A DNA stretch of 64,000 nt from an uncultured Fibrobacterota bacterium (GCA_903876665.1 CAIRAY010000034.1:20567-84566), one strand, 5' to 3'. Numbered from the stretch's first letter, positions 54,963 to 63,846 are shown. Notes: generated from the letters alone by a model not told the origin. Program-made: numbers and translations.

Positions 54963-55722
54963 GGATAACCTCGTCCAATTCCTTCAGTCGTTTCAATTCT
55001 TGCGTTGCGGTCTGATCGACTTGCAGCGGCGTCAAGGTTGCGTACCCTTGTGCGAGCCACCAGTCATCGGTCCCTTCGGGGAATTCCGGCCGGTTCTTGA
55101 AACCGGTGAGCCAGTATTCTTCTTGCTTGCGTGGATTGACCACCTTGAGATACTCGTCAATGAACATTACCGTGCTCATGGCGCAAATTTGCATGCCCTT
55201 GTAGTCCGCATTGGGGACCGCAGGGAAATTAACAGTCCAATAAGTGCCCTTGGGCATTGGCTTCCAAAGCCCCTGGTTGACGATCCCGACCACCCAGGCA
55301 ATGCATTTTTCGAGCACGTGGGCATGGGATTCCTGGGCCGAGAGGGCAATGGCCGGAATATTCCAGAGAGCCGCCTCACGGGCACCGGCGACGGTACCCG
55401 AATAGACCACGGCAACGCCTGCGTTCTCGCCTGCGTTGATTCCGGAAATCACCAGGTCCGGAGTGCGGTCCTTCAGGATCTCACAGATCGCAAATTTGGT
55501 GCAGTCCGAGGGAGTCCCTTTCAGCCAATAGGCCTCACAGGGGTATTCAGCCGCTTTTCCGAAGCGCAAAGTCGAGTAGTAGGAGAACGCATGCCCCACC
55601 CCGCTCTGTTCGTGCTGAGGAGCCACAACCGTTACTTCCGCTAGGGGAGCCAAGGCAACAGCAAGGGCTTGCAGGGCCTTGCTGTGGATGCCATCGTCAT
55701 TAGTCAGTAGAATTCTAATCAA
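54949..55722 (-). CDS. surE: SurE, survival protein 5'/3'-nucleotidase
   Basis: 257 aa. The metal site is at the N-terminus ([20 protein letters not shown]). The other blocks are [38 protein letters not shown] and [20 protein letters not shown]. It removes phosphate from nucleoside monophosphates in stress survival. It is the first gene of the surE-gyrA unit. Confidence 0.95.
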   Translation of the reverse strand: MIRILLTNDDGIHSKALQALAVALAPLAEVTVVAPQHEQSGVGHAFSYYSTLRFGKAAEYPCEAYWLKGTPSDCTKFAICEILKDRTPDLVISGINAGENAGVAVVYSGTVAGAREAALWNIPAIALSAQESHAHVLEKCIAWVVGIVNQGLWKPMPKGTYWTVNFPAVPNADYKGMQICAMSTVMFIDEYLKVVNPRKQEEYWLTGFKNRPEFPEGTDDWWLAQGYATLTPLQVDQTATQELKRLKELDEVIHVRA

Positions 55723-55794
55723 AGTGGGGAAAATGTAGAAAAATCAGGCATTTTCGGCAAATTCAGGGAAACAGTCCGGGACCAGGAAAAACCC

Positions 55795-57303
55795 CTAGGG
55801 ATTCCAGTCCTTTCGGCACCGCAAACTCATTGCGGCACCTGGGCCAGCAAGCGAAGAACGAAAGAGGGTATCTCCGGAAGCAACGGCAAAATAATACCGG
55901 GGGTTCCCCGGGGTTGGAGTGCCGGTATCCGTAGTGGCGCTCCACACCAAGGACGAATCTCCGAGCCCGACAAAATTTCCCGTAGCCGTGCGCATTCCGC
56001 CGGGAACCAATCGCACCCTGTAACCATCCGTTCCGACCCCAGAACCCCATAGGGCCCCACTGGTCGATTTGAAATATCCGCCCTGGCTTGTACTATCATA
56101 GATGATCTCACCCCATTCGGAATCGCTCGGGACATGCCAACCCGCAGGGCAGATGCCTCGCACACCACTAGGATTGTTGTTGGTCCCGGGAGCATTTCCC
56201 ATGGCGGTGTTCCAATCATAAAGTCGACCATAGAGAGCGCAATTGGCGGTATCATTTCCGTAACACCACGAACCAGAAGTATTTGAAGGCCGGTAATTCA
56301 AATTTTGAGCCATCCAATAAATCCCACCACCGTAGAAGGTGGGGTAAAGCTGCCCATCACGGACATCACAGAGATCATCGCTTCCCTGCACGGGGCAGGA
56401 AATAATTTCGCTGGTCAAATCTTCCTCGATGCAACGAACCCCAGTTCCATACCTGGTGGGATCAGATTGGGAAAACCCATCGCTGGAAGGAGATTCATAA
56501 AAAGAAAACATCCAGGCATCCGCACCGTCCCCCGTTGTCCGGGTCAAAAAATCTGCTTCAATTGCGCTGGAAACCAAACGCCCCGCATAAACATATCCTG
56601 TGGGTTTGACCGCAAGACCGTATTTGTCAAAACCTTGATCATCCAATGCCCAATTGGACTTGGCCTTCAGGGCTAGCCCAGGGACCGAATCCCCCAGGGA
56701 AGCGAGATAGGTAAATAGACCTTCAAAGTCCATTTTGCTGGGAAGCACCCAACCGCTTGGGCAAGCCGATTTAGCAGCCTGCCAATCATAGTAGTGGCGA
56801 AGACTTGCGGCACAAGGAACCAAGGAATCATTGTCATTCGCGCACCAGAGTTGTCCCACCGAAACAGAATGACGAACATTTTGCGCCATCCAGATTTGTT
56901 CTCCGATTTTCACCCGCGAATACACCTCTCCGTCCCGAACATCACAAAATTCGTTCGTAGCCAAAATCGCAGGACACTCAACCCCCGGCGACGTAGAGGA
57001 GGAAGAGGAGGAAAAAAACGAAACCGAAGAAGAGGACGGGGAAGACAAGGAAACGGATGAAGAAGATCCAAGAGAGGAGGAATTGAGCGAAGCCACACTC
57101 AATAAATCTTCAGGGGACTTCACACTAAGATCGGAGCAGGAGGAGAGGAGGAGGAGAATGGCGCAGAAGGCTATGCTAATGGAAAGTGCTAGAATTCTAA
57201 AATGGAAAGTTGCGACAAGGGGTGCTTTAAGCAAAAAGGAAGGCTTGGTATAACTTTCCACTTTAGAACTATCCACTTTAAAACTTGTTTTCATCTCGTA
57301 CAT
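55795..57303 (-). CDS. lipoprotein with polyserine linker and two FISUMP domains
   Basis: 502 aa from ATG 57303 (GGGGGG about five bases upstream, and TGATG overlap with the upstream gene). A membrane segment ends in the lipobox LLLLSSC. A Ser-rich stretch (SLSSPSSSSVSFFSSSSSST) leads to two related modules, each starting with CDVRDG(Q/E)xYxxxxxG and containing MAQN, then W-C-Y/A-N-D, LYDWN or HYYDW and a 'CPxGWxxPS' motif. This is the fibrobacter major paralogous (FISUMP, TIGR02145-type) pattern. The function of the family is unknown; it is surface-exposed in Fibrobacter. It supports the lineage call. Confidence 0.88.
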   Translation of the reverse strand: MYEMKTSFKVDSSKVESYTKPSFLLKAPLVATFHFRILALSISIAFCAILLLLSSCSDLSVKSPEDLLSVASLNSSSLGSSSSVSLSSPSSSSVSFFSSSSSSTSPGVECPAILATNEFCDVRDGEVYSRVKIGEQIWMAQNVRHSVSVGQLWCANDNDSLVPCAASLRHYYDWQAAKSACPSGWVLPSKMDFEGLFTYLASLGDSVPGLALKAKSNWALDDQGFDKYGLAVKPTGYVYAGRLVSSAIEADFLTRTTGDGADAWMFSFYESPSSDGFSQSDPTRYGTGVRCIEEDLTSEIISCPVQGSDDLCDVRDGQLYPTFYGGGIYWMAQNLNYRPSNTSGSWCYGNDTANCALYGRLYDWNTAMGNAPGTNNNPSGVRGICPAGWHVPSDSEWGEIIYDSTSQGGYFKSTSGALWGSGVGTDGYRVRLVPGGMRTATGNFVGLGDSSLVWSATTDTGTPTPGNPRYYFAVASGDTLFRSSLAGPGAAMSLRCRKDWNP

Positions 57304-58157
57304 CAATTCCCCCCGATGGGTAAAAACCAGAATACAAGCCCCAAAATAGTCGCGCCTAGGGCTGCGCCGAAAGTAACATTGCGATTGCGTTCATCGTCCT
57401 GAACTTTTTGGTAACCCTTCTGGGTCGGAGAATCCAAATAGGCCGTTTTATCATCCAATCCTTGATTGTTGAGATAGTAGGCGCCACCTCCCATCAGGGC
57501 CGCGGAGCTCCAAAGGGCAATGGCTGTCTTTTTATTCCAGGCGAAATGGACACCATCGACCTTCGGAAGACCCACTCCCGCCTGGGGCTTGGGCTGAACC
57601 GTGTCCGGGGCAACATTCTTGACCGCCAAGGAACCTATATCTGCTGAGGAATCCGCGGGTGCCAGAGGATATCCAAAAACTTTGCCGATCAGAAGTCTCG
57701 CACCGTGCACACAGGCTTGCTTGTAAACCGCTTCCAGTGTTCCTTTTTCCTCAAAACCCACGCTGGTCACCACACGCCCGGTGGCCACGTCGAGATATTC
57801 AATGCGAAAAGCCAATTCTTCGCCAAAGCGGACCATGGACCCCGAAATCAATTTATCCACTCCCAGGAGCTGTCCCATTTGCACCCGGCAATCCGTTGCG
57901 CTGCAGGCCCCACTTTGCTGAAAACCCTGTTCCTGCAGCATGGTCTCAATTTGGCTACGATCCAACACAACAAAACGGTTGGATGCAATCAACTCGTCCG
58001 CAAACTTTCCCGACAGAAATTGACGCTGTTCCAGGGAAACGCTTTTGTCCCCCGTGAAATCAAGTACGGCGATTTGCGGGCGGGATAGGGAATCCACGGG
58101 TGGTTCCCCAGCGAAACTCATGGAACAAAGCAAAATGAAAAAGAGAAATTGAAGCAT
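57303..58157 (-). CDS. CsgG-like periplasmic/outer-membrane protein
   Basis: 284 aa from ATG 58157; a TTG at 58193 is a longer alternative. Signal peptide MLQFLFFILLCSMSFAG. The main domain shows IAVLDFTGDKSVSLEQRQFL, SNRFVVLDRSQIETMLQEQG and QMGQLLGVDKLISGSM, the CsgG/LpoB-like fold pattern used in outer-membrane secretion and regulation. A second membrane-like segment lies near the C-terminus (TFGAALGATILGLVFWFLPI). It is coupled to the FISUMP lipoprotein by a TGATG overlap, which suggests a joint surface system. Confidence 0.72.
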   Translation of the reverse strand: MLQFLFFILLCSMSFAGEPPVDSLSRPQIAVLDFTGDKSVSLEQRQFLSGKFADELIASNRFVVLDRSQIETMLQEQGFQQSGACSATDCRVQMGQLLGVDKLISGSMVRFGEELAFRIEYLDVATGRVVTSVGFEEKGTLEAVYKQACVHGARLLIGKVFGYPLAPADSSADIGSLAVKNVAPDTVQPKPQAGVGLPKVDGVHFAWNKKTAIALWSSAALMGGGAYYLNNQGLDDKTAYLDSPTQKGYQKVQDDERNRNVTFGAALGATILGLVFWFLPIGGN

Positions 58158-58174
58158 TTGTTGAATATAATAAG

Positions 58175-59116
58175 TCAAAACATTTCCAGCCAATCAGCTT
58201 CCACGGTTTCCAGCAAAAAAGCTTCGAGCTCACCTGGTTTGGAAAGGGCCCGCACAAGGCCGTCAAAATGTGTCTCGGTTCTGCTGGCCAGGGAGAGTTC
58301 GCGCTTAAGCACACGCCCCCATTCCTCAGGATTTTCAATGGCCCGCAACCAGCCCCCCTGAATTCGAGGAAGTGGTTCCAAAAGCGTGCCAATGCTTTGC
58401 TGAAGCTGAATCCGCTGGGCCACCATGGCTTTAACAAGCTCGGCCATGGAGTCCGCATCAAGCCCCGCATGGGCATTCGCAGAACCATGCAGATGCATTA
58501 GCTCCAGCATGGTGCGCAAGTCTCCACCCTGAAACGCCTGATTCAAGCTTTGCATCAATTGCGTCCTCGCTCGGCGCGCCTCATCGCCCAAGACTTTGTC
58601 CGGGTGGAATTCCCGGGCGAGCCCAAGAAATAACCGCCGTTTCAACTTTTCTGGATCCGCTCCAGGCGCAGTTGGTAGCGCTGGCTTGCCTGGCTCTGGG
58701 GGATGCCATGCGTATGTAGGGCGCTCTCCATGATCATCGGTTGGATTTGGGAAACGAAGTTCCAGTTCATCGAGGATTTCCTTGGCCTGGATGGATTCCG
58801 CATCATCCTGGTTTTCCGCTCCTCGCAGCGAAGTTATTTCCGCCTCCAAGGAAACTCCATATTGGATCTCGGTCTGCCGGGATACGCACTCGGCCAATGC
58901 CACAATTTGGGCCCTAATATACCGAGATAATCGTGGTCGGTGCAAGACTTCACCTAGCCAGACCACAAAGCCCCTACGTAGCCCAATGGTCCGCAAAACA
59001 AAGGGACGCAGGGCGTTCTGCATCTCCTCCAGGCACACAGGCAACCGGGATTCCAGCAAATCCAGTTGCCCTTCCAGGCGAGCCATTTCGGGCAACAATT
59101 CCTTTAGATTGGACAC
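58175..59116 (-). CDS. J-domain-like cytoplasmic protein
   Basis: The frame is open to 59212 (a TTG), but a start at GTG 59116 or ATG 59086 is more likely because a divergent gene begins at 59215; the true start is uncertain. Helical N-terminal part (LEGQLDLLESRLPVCLEEMQ), then a J-like domain with the HPD motif: KRRLFLGLAREFHPDKVLGD, RARTQLMQSLNQAFQGGDLR. No Gly/Phe-rich or zinc region, so it is a type III-like J protein that could bring DnaK to a specific client. The client is unknown. Confidence 0.7.
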   Translation of the reverse strand: MSNLKELLPEMARLEGQLDLLESRLPVCLEEMQNALRPFVLRTIGLRRGFVVWLGEVLHRPRLSRYIRAQIVALAECVSRQTEIQYGVSLEAEITSLRGAENQDDAESIQAKEILDELELRFPNPTDDHGERPTYAWHPPEPGKPALPTAPGADPEKLKRRLFLGLAREFHPDKVLGDEARRARTQLMQSLNQAFQGGDLRTMLELMHLHGSANAHAGLDADSMAELVKAMVAQRIQLQQSIGTLLEPLPRIQGGWLRAIENPEEWGRVLKRELSLASRTETHFDGLVRALSKPGELEAFLLETVEADWLEMF

Positions 59117-59214
59117 GCTCCAAAGGTATGTTTTTAAATGCCCCTCCCCCTTCCCCTCGAGCCTTGAAACAGAAAAATTCGCACATTTTACGAAGGAACC
59201 TATATTATGCAAAG

Positions 59215-60393
59215 ATGAAAACTATTTGCATTTTTCTTTTGTTCCTGTTCACCTGCGCTTCCGCGGACCCAGCGCCGGACTCGACCGGGAACAATGTTAC
59301 GTCTGTTGCAACAACAATCACCCAGGCAACGGGTTATGCCATCAACCCACTTCTGGTCATCAGCACCGCGGGTGCCTGGCAATACTACACCGCAAAGCGG
59401 GATCAAACCCCTGCTCCGTGGAACGCATCCCCTTGGGTGTGGGGAACCGGAATCGCGCTCCTGCTCCTCTTCGCCTTCAATACCGCCCTCGGCACGTTAT
59501 TTCCAGTCATCAAAACGCCCATGAACATCCTCGAGCAATACGAAGGAAAAATCAGCCTGCTGGTGGCCAGCCCAATCGTCTTAAAGCAAATTGCAGCGCT
59601 AGCCCAATCCCTGCAGGCTTCGCAAACGGCGTTTCTCGCAAGCCACCCTTACCAAATGGCCGGGTTCCTGCCCCAGCTGGATCCCGCTGGGTGGTTTTAT
59701 TTCGCCTTTTTCGCACTCGCCATTGGACTTGCTTTTGGCGCGGTCTGGGTCACTTTCCAAGCCATTGATGTGTTCATCCTGATCAGTCCCTTTGGCATGG
59801 TCGATATTTTTCTGCGAGTTGTCCGAATTCTCTTTGTGATCCTTCTGGCGGTTGCGCTCTGGATTCATCCCATTTTAGGCGCAATAATTTCCATGGCGAT
59901 CATTGTTCCTTGCCTGTTTTTTGCAGGCTGGGCTTTCCGCTGGACGGTTCTTGGCATGGTATTCAGTACGGACTGGCTGTTCTTTCGCAATCTGGACCTC
60001 TCGACTCCCATTGTTGCAATACGCGCATTTTGGAACGACGGCGTGGACCGCAGAATCCCCAAAAGGACCATGGGCATGCTACGAAAGGAAAATGACGAAG
60101 TTCTTTTCCGCTACCGACCCTGGCTAATATTTCCTTCCCGCACCCTGACCGTTTCGGGCAACCTGGATTCGGTTACCCAGGGCATCCTCTACCCCAGCAT
60201 TACCAAGACCAACTCAATGGGCAAACCCCATGGAGCATTCTGGCTTCCGCCCCGGTTCCGCTCCCACGAGAGCCTCGTTGCCACGATCTTGAGCGTTCCC
60301 CATGTCCGCCCAGGAATTATTCTGCACGGGCTACGGACAGCTTGGTCCTGGCTCAAGGGTATTTTCCAGGATAAATCATGCAACCCTTGTTAA
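59215..60393 (+). CDS. polytopic membrane protein of unknown function
   Basis: 392 aa from ATG 59215. A signal peptide or first helix (MKTICIFLLFLFTCASADP) is followed by about five hydrophobic segments, including SPWVWGTGIALLLLFAFNTA, FYFAFFALAIGLAFGAVWVT, VVRILFVILLAVALWIHPIL and AIISMAIIVPCLFFAGWAF. The C-terminal third is polar. No family recognised. It overlaps the SDR gene by 16 nt, so it is coupled to it and to the pseudouridine synthase. Confidence 0.75.
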   Translation: MKTICIFLLFLFTCASADPAPDSTGNNVTSVATTITQATGYAINPLLVISTAGAWQYYTAKRDQTPAPWNASPWVWGTGIALLLLFAFNTALGTLFPVIKTPMNILEQYEGKISLLVASPIVLKQIAALAQSLQASQTAFLASHPYQMAGFLPQLDPAGWFYFAFFALAIGLAFGAVWVTFQAIDVFILISPFGMVDIFLRVVRILFVILLAVALWIHPILGAIISMAIIVPCLFFAGWAFRWTVLGMVFSTDWLFFRNLDLSTPIVAIRAFWNDGVDRRIPKRTMGMLRKENDEVLFRYRPWLIFPSRTLTVSGNLDSVTQGILYPSITKTNSMGKPHGAFWLPPRFRSHESLVATILSVPHVRPGIILHGLRTAWSWLKGIFQDKSCNPC

Positions 60394-61148
60394 TCGACCT
60401 TTCCGGAAAGACCGCCCTCGTCACGGGGGCCTCGGGAGAGCTGGGGCGAGTCATGGCCATGACTCTTGCCCGTAGTGGCGCTGATGTCGCGATTCATTAC
60501 TTCCAGAATCAAGCCAAGGCGCAAGAGCTTTGCGAAAAAATTAAGGCTTTGGGCCGCAGGGCTTTCGTGGTTCAAGCCGACGCAACCTGCCCCGAATCCG
60601 TAAAGGCCATGCAGGTAAAAATTATTGCAGAGTTTGGATGCATTGATCTTCTCATCCTCAACGCAGTAAAGCAATACATTTGGAAACCCTTGCTAGAGCA
60701 GGATCCCATGGACTACCTGGGGCAATTCGAATCCACCGTAATGCAAACCGTCCATCTGACCCAGGCCTTCGTTCCCGCCATGATCGCCAAGGGACAAGGT
60801 CGGGTAATCGGAATCAATACGGAGTGCACCATGCAATGCCTCCCCACCCAATCCGCCTACGTGGCGGGCAAGCGAGGCATGGATGGCGTTTTGCGCGTAC
60901 TGGCCCGGGAGGTCGGTCCCTCAAGCATCACCGTCAATCAGGTGGCCCCAGGTTGGACGGTCAGCGATAAAGACCGCACACAACATTCCGAAAGGAACGA
61001 GGGCTACGAACAGGGAGTTCCGTTGCGTCGTCGGGGCACCGATCAAGAAGTCGCCAATGTGGTCGCATTTCTCGCCTCCGATCTAGCGAGCTTCATTACC
61101 GGAGCCTACATTCCCGTCTCTGGCGGAAACGTCATGCCTACGGTATGA
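60378..61148 (+). CDS. SDR-family oxidoreductase
   Basis: 256-aa classical short-chain dehydrogenase/reductase. The NAD(P) site is TGASGELG (Glu-Leu in place of the usual Ile-Gly or similar) and the active site is YVAGK at about residue 160-164. The usual catalytic Ser 13 residues before the Tyr is replaced by Thr. The NAG block reads NAVKQ. The C-terminal FITGAYIPVSGG is typical. FabG-like but without fab neighbours. Substrate not inferable. Start ATG 60378 overlaps the membrane protein; stop overlaps the next gene (ATGA). Confidence 0.9.
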   Translation: MQPLLIDLSGKTALVTGASGELGRVMAMTLARSGADVAIHYFQNQAKAQELCEKIKALGRRAFVVQADATCPESVKAMQVKIIAEFGCIDLLILNAVKQYIWKPLLEQDPMDYLGQFESTVMQTVHLTQAFVPAMIAKGQGRVIGINTECTMQCLPTQSAYVAGKRGMDGVLRVLAREVGPSSITVNQVAPGWTVSDKDRTQHSERNEGYEQGVPLRRRGTDQEVANVVAFLASDLASFITGAYIPVSGGNVMPTV

Positions 61149-61855
61149 CCATTTCCCCACCCGAAATCCCCATAATCTATCAGGACGAATTCCTGGTGGT
61201 GGTGCATAAGCCCGCAGGCATGCTGGTCCATCGGGGCATGGGCGCACAGGTGGGTGAGCACTTCTTGATGCAGGTTGTCCGCGATCAAATAAACACATTT
61301 ATTTATCCCGTTCACCGCCTGGACCGCGCCACCAGTGGCCTGGTGGTTTTTGCCCTCACCTCGGAGGTTGCCCGGGAACTGCAGAATTCCTGGCAAACGG
61401 GACTCATCAAAAAGAGCTACCAGGCCATTGTGCGTGGATGGATTCCCGAGTCCGAAGGCTTGCGGGACGAGGCTCTGGACGACCCGGACAATGGCAAACA
61501 ATACGAAGCCCAAACGCGCTGGAAGGTCCTAGAAACCTGCACCGTCCCCTTCCCCATCGGAGCATTTTCCGAAGCCCGCTATTCCTTGATGGAGCTTGAA
61601 CCTCTAACTGGTCGCTGGCACCAATTGCGTCGGCATTTTTCCCGGATGAAGCACCCCATTATCGGGGACACCACCCATGGGGACCGGCACCACAACCACA
61701 TGCTACGCGATCGCCTTGGCTGGTGGCGCTTGTTGCTTGCGGCAAACTCCCTGGAATTCCCCCACCCCGCCACGGGCATGCAGATTATGCTGAAAGATCT
61801 GCCCGCCCGGGGACTTGCACCCTACTGGGATGTATTGTTGGGGATTGGCGACTAA
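61145..61855 (+). CDS. RluA-family pseudouridine synthase (TruC-like)
   Basis: 236 aa. The catalytic motif is HRLDRATSGLVVFALT (Asp in HRLDR). It starts directly with the synthase domain (IIYQDEFLVVVHKPAGMLVH) and has no S4 domain, as in TruC, which modifies U65 of tRNA. The C-terminal ITGRWHQLRRH-like block is LTGRWHQLRRHFSRMKHPII. The target RNA is inferred only from subfamily form. It is coupled to the SDR gene by ATGA. Confidence 0.9.
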   Translation: MTISPPEIPIIYQDEFLVVVHKPAGMLVHRGMGAQVGEHFLMQVVRDQINTFIYPVHRLDRATSGLVVFALTSEVARELQNSWQTGLIKKSYQAIVRGWIPESEGLRDEALDDPDNGKQYEAQTRWKVLETCTVPFPIGAFSEARYSLMELEPLTGRWHQLRRHFSRMKHPIIGDTTHGDRHHNHMLRDRLGWWRLLLAANSLEFPHPATGMQIMLKDLPARGLAPYWDVLLGIGD

Positions 61856-61884
61856 CATCATCATTAATGGGGCGAAACATTTGT

Positions 61885-62061
61885 CATGGCCGGAAGGGCC
61901 GATGTGCTGCCAGTTACGGTTACTGGCAGCTATGCAAAGCTTGGCCACTTAGGGCTTTGCTCTTTCCACACAGTGGAGCACTATCCACTGTGTGGACCAT
62001 CACCGCACCAAGCCTGCTAATGCATTCACCCTGCATTGGTGATCCCCGCCTATGCGGGGAT
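61885..62061 (+). repeat. array of five consecutive stem-loops
   Basis: In the 273-bp gap between the convergent rluA-family and kinase genes: GGCC-GGAAG-GGCC (about 61887-61900); GCTGCCAGT-7 nt-ACTGGCAGC (61906-61930); GCAAAGC-13 nt-GCTTTGC (61934-61960); CCACACAGTGGA-6 nt-TCCACTGTGTGG (61966-61995, 12-base perfect stem); ATCCCCGC-4 nt-GCGGGGAT (62042-62061). The block CATCACCGCAC follows the fourth stem and also occurs at two other repeat sites. There is no gene. Confidence 0.8.
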
Positions 62062-62096
62062 GATAAACGAACCTTTTGCCAATGGTTTTGGACAAT
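62039..62096 (+). repeat. intergenic palindromic element, copy 3 with conserved tail
   Basis: GTGATCCCCG-loop-CGGGGATGATAAACGA then CCTTTTGCCAAT and GTTTTGGACAAT. It aligns over more than 50 bases with 36521-36577. It runs up to the 3' end of the kinase gene at 62129. Confidence 0.78.
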
Positions 62097-62128
62097 AGAA
62101 AATGCGAAACACAAAACCAGAAGCGCAC

Positions 62129-63283
62129 TCACCTTGCGCAGGGAAATTCCACAAAAAACGAGGCGCCCTCGCCGGGGCACCCTTCCGCCCAAATGCGTCC
62201 ACCGATGCCCTCAACGATTCGCTTGCAGATGGCGAGCCCAACCCCATGGCCTTCATAGACTGAAGACCTTCCGTGCAATCGTTGGAAAATGCCAAAGATC
62301 CGGTGGGCCTGATTGGGGTCAAACCCGATTCCGTTGTCCATTATGGATAATTGACACGAACCATCCTCACGCATCAAAGATCTGATTTGAACTAGAGGCG
62401 GAACCCCTTCCCGGGCATATTTCAAGGCATTGCCGACCAAGTTCTGGAGCAGCTGTTCTAGGCGCAAAGGGTCGCCCTGTACCATGGGCAACTCCGATTC
62501 AACGGTTACCTTTCCCCCAGTTTCGTTGATGCGCATTTCTAGGGAATCCAAGGCGCGGCCCAGCGCTTCCTGCAGCGGGGACCAGACCTTGGTGCCAGGC
62601 GAACTGCTGACGCGCGAAAACTCAAGCAATGCGCTCATCATGGCACCCATACGGGTGGCGCCATCCATCATGCGCTTGGCAAAAAGTTTGACTTCGGGAT
62701 CAGAAGATTCCTCCACTTTTTCCACCAAAAAACTTCCGAAACTGACGATTTTTCGTAGTGGCTCCTTCAGATCGTGCGACACTGCATAAGCAAATTGCGC
62801 TAGGTCCTGATTGGAGCGCTCAAGCTCCAAAAGCATCATGGCATTCTCTTTTTGGACTCGTCGGTTCTCCTGATACAAAACCAAGGTTTCCCGAATCCGC
62901 TCCACCGTCAAGCGTAATTCGTATGAAGTCAGACTTCCGAGCTCCACATACTCCTTGGCCCCTCGACGGAGCGCATCCAAACAGGTCTCATGGCCTTTTC
63001 CAAAGTGGACAAAAATGACCGGATGCCATTCTTCCTTGGAAGCATAAATGGAATCCAAGAAGTCCAGTGAGGAGCCCCCTTCCACAGTCTCTCCCAACAG
63101 GACTAGATCGAAGGGCTGAGCCTTATACAGCAAAGCCGCGGACTTGACCTTGGTTTCCTGGAAAATCTCAAAATCAAATTTAGGATCCTTGGAAAGAAAG
63201 CTTGCCAGGACTCGGCTTGCAGCCATATTGGAAGTAAGGATCATGGCCCTGGCCGATTCGCGTTTTTGGGAAATAACCGACAT
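62129..63283 (-). CDS. soluble histidine kinase with degenerate receiver domain
   Basis: 384 aa. The N-terminal about 130 residues have the receiver fold pattern (ARAMILTSNMAASRVLASFL, DLVLLGETVEGGSSLDFLDS, RRGAKEYVELGSLTSYELRL), but the phospho-acceptor Asp is missing (LVLLGE instead of LVLLD). A helical linker follows. The kinase has SHDLKEPLRKIVSFGSFLVE (H-box), LLQNLVGNALKYAREG, SIMDNGIGFDPNQAHRIFGI and GHGVGLAICKRIVEGIGGRI. No membrane segment. The atypical receiver probably binds a partner or dimerises without phosphorylation. Confidence 0.92.
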   Translation of the reverse strand: MSVISQKRESARAMILTSNMAASRVLASFLSKDPKFDFEIFQETKVKSAALLYKAQPFDLVLLGETVEGGSSLDFLDSIYASKEEWHPVIFVHFGKGHETCLDALRRGAKEYVELGSLTSYELRLTVERIRETLVLYQENRRVQKENAMMLLELERSNQDLAQFAYAVSHDLKEPLRKIVSFGSFLVEKVEESSDPEVKLFAKRMMDGATRMGAMMSALLEFSRVSSSPGTKVWSPLQEALGRALDSLEMRINETGGKVTVESELPMVQGDPLRLEQLLQNLVGNALKYAREGVPPLVQIRSLMREDGSCQLSIMDNGIGFDPNQAHRIFGIFQRLHGRSSVYEGHGVGLAICKRIVEGIGGRIWAEGCPGEGASFFVEFPCAR

Positions 63284-63297
63284 AGATCCCTATTCTA

Positions 63298-63810
63298 TCA
63301 AATACAAAGACCCGCGCGCCACTCCATATTCCTGCGCAATTCGCCAAATTGCACGGCGGGCCACCCTGCCTGAACAAAAAGCCCGAAGAGCCTTACCGTA
63401 ACCTGAGGCCCCACACCCACCCACTGCACCCACTGCGCATCGTACATGACCCTGCGCTGGAGCGTGTGGTTGACTGCCAATGCCATGGGGTCGGTGGCCT
63501 GCGCGAAAAAATAGGAACCGAAGAGGCCCGTTTCAACGGAATACTGGTCGGCATGGATCCAAGAATAGCCCAGTCCCAGGCGGGTACCGGTCTGCCAGGT
63601 TTGGATGCTTTCTCCCCAGATCCCCGAAGCGATGCGGGCTCCCCATTCCCCCCGACGGACCCCTAATTGCACCGCAAAGGGATTGGGGTCTCCGGTGGTA
63701 ATTCCAAAATCCCATGCCATGACCTTAGGCATCTCGGCCCTCGTGGGCTGAACACAAAAAATCAAGGCGAGAGCAATGACCAACGCATAAAACACATGCC
63801 CGCTTGCCAT
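63298..63810 (-). CDS. small secreted, outer-membrane-like protein
   Basis: 170 aa from ATG 63810; the frame stays open to 63984, but that extension is only translated repeat sequence. Signal peptide ALVIALALIFCVQPTRAE is followed by a mature part of alternating strands with Gly and aromatics (TRLGLGYSWIHADQYSVETG, FGSYFFAQATD, QWVGVGPQVTVRLFGLFV). It looks like a small beta-barrel protein. No clear Shine-Dalgarno. It lies after the divergent repeat cluster at the right edge. Confidence 0.68.
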   Translation of the reverse strand: MASGHVFYALVIALALIFCVQPTRAEMPKVMAWDFGITTGDPNPFAVQLGVRRGEWGARIASGIWGESIQTWQTGTRLGLGYSWIHADQYSVETGLFGSYFFAQATDPMALAVNHTLQRRVMYDAQWVQWVGVGPQVTVRLFGLFVQAGWPAVQFGELRRNMEWRAGLCI

Positions 63811-63846
63811 GTCATGCAATGCTTTTTTGTCATGCAATGCTTTTTT
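63811..63846 (+). repeat. 18-bp tandem repeat, two units
   Basis: Unit GTCATGCAATGCTTTTTT occurs twice in a row (63811-63828, 63829-63846) and is followed by a third partial unit GTCATGC that runs into the palindromic element at 63848. Located just upstream of the small outer-membrane-like gene. Confidence 0.9.

Noticed and set aside
52050..54968. Long plus-strand open frames opposite gyrA and the sensor kinase
   Set aside because: They are shadow frames opposite a clear gyrA and kinase; their translations are His/Asp/Asn-rich without any family motif.
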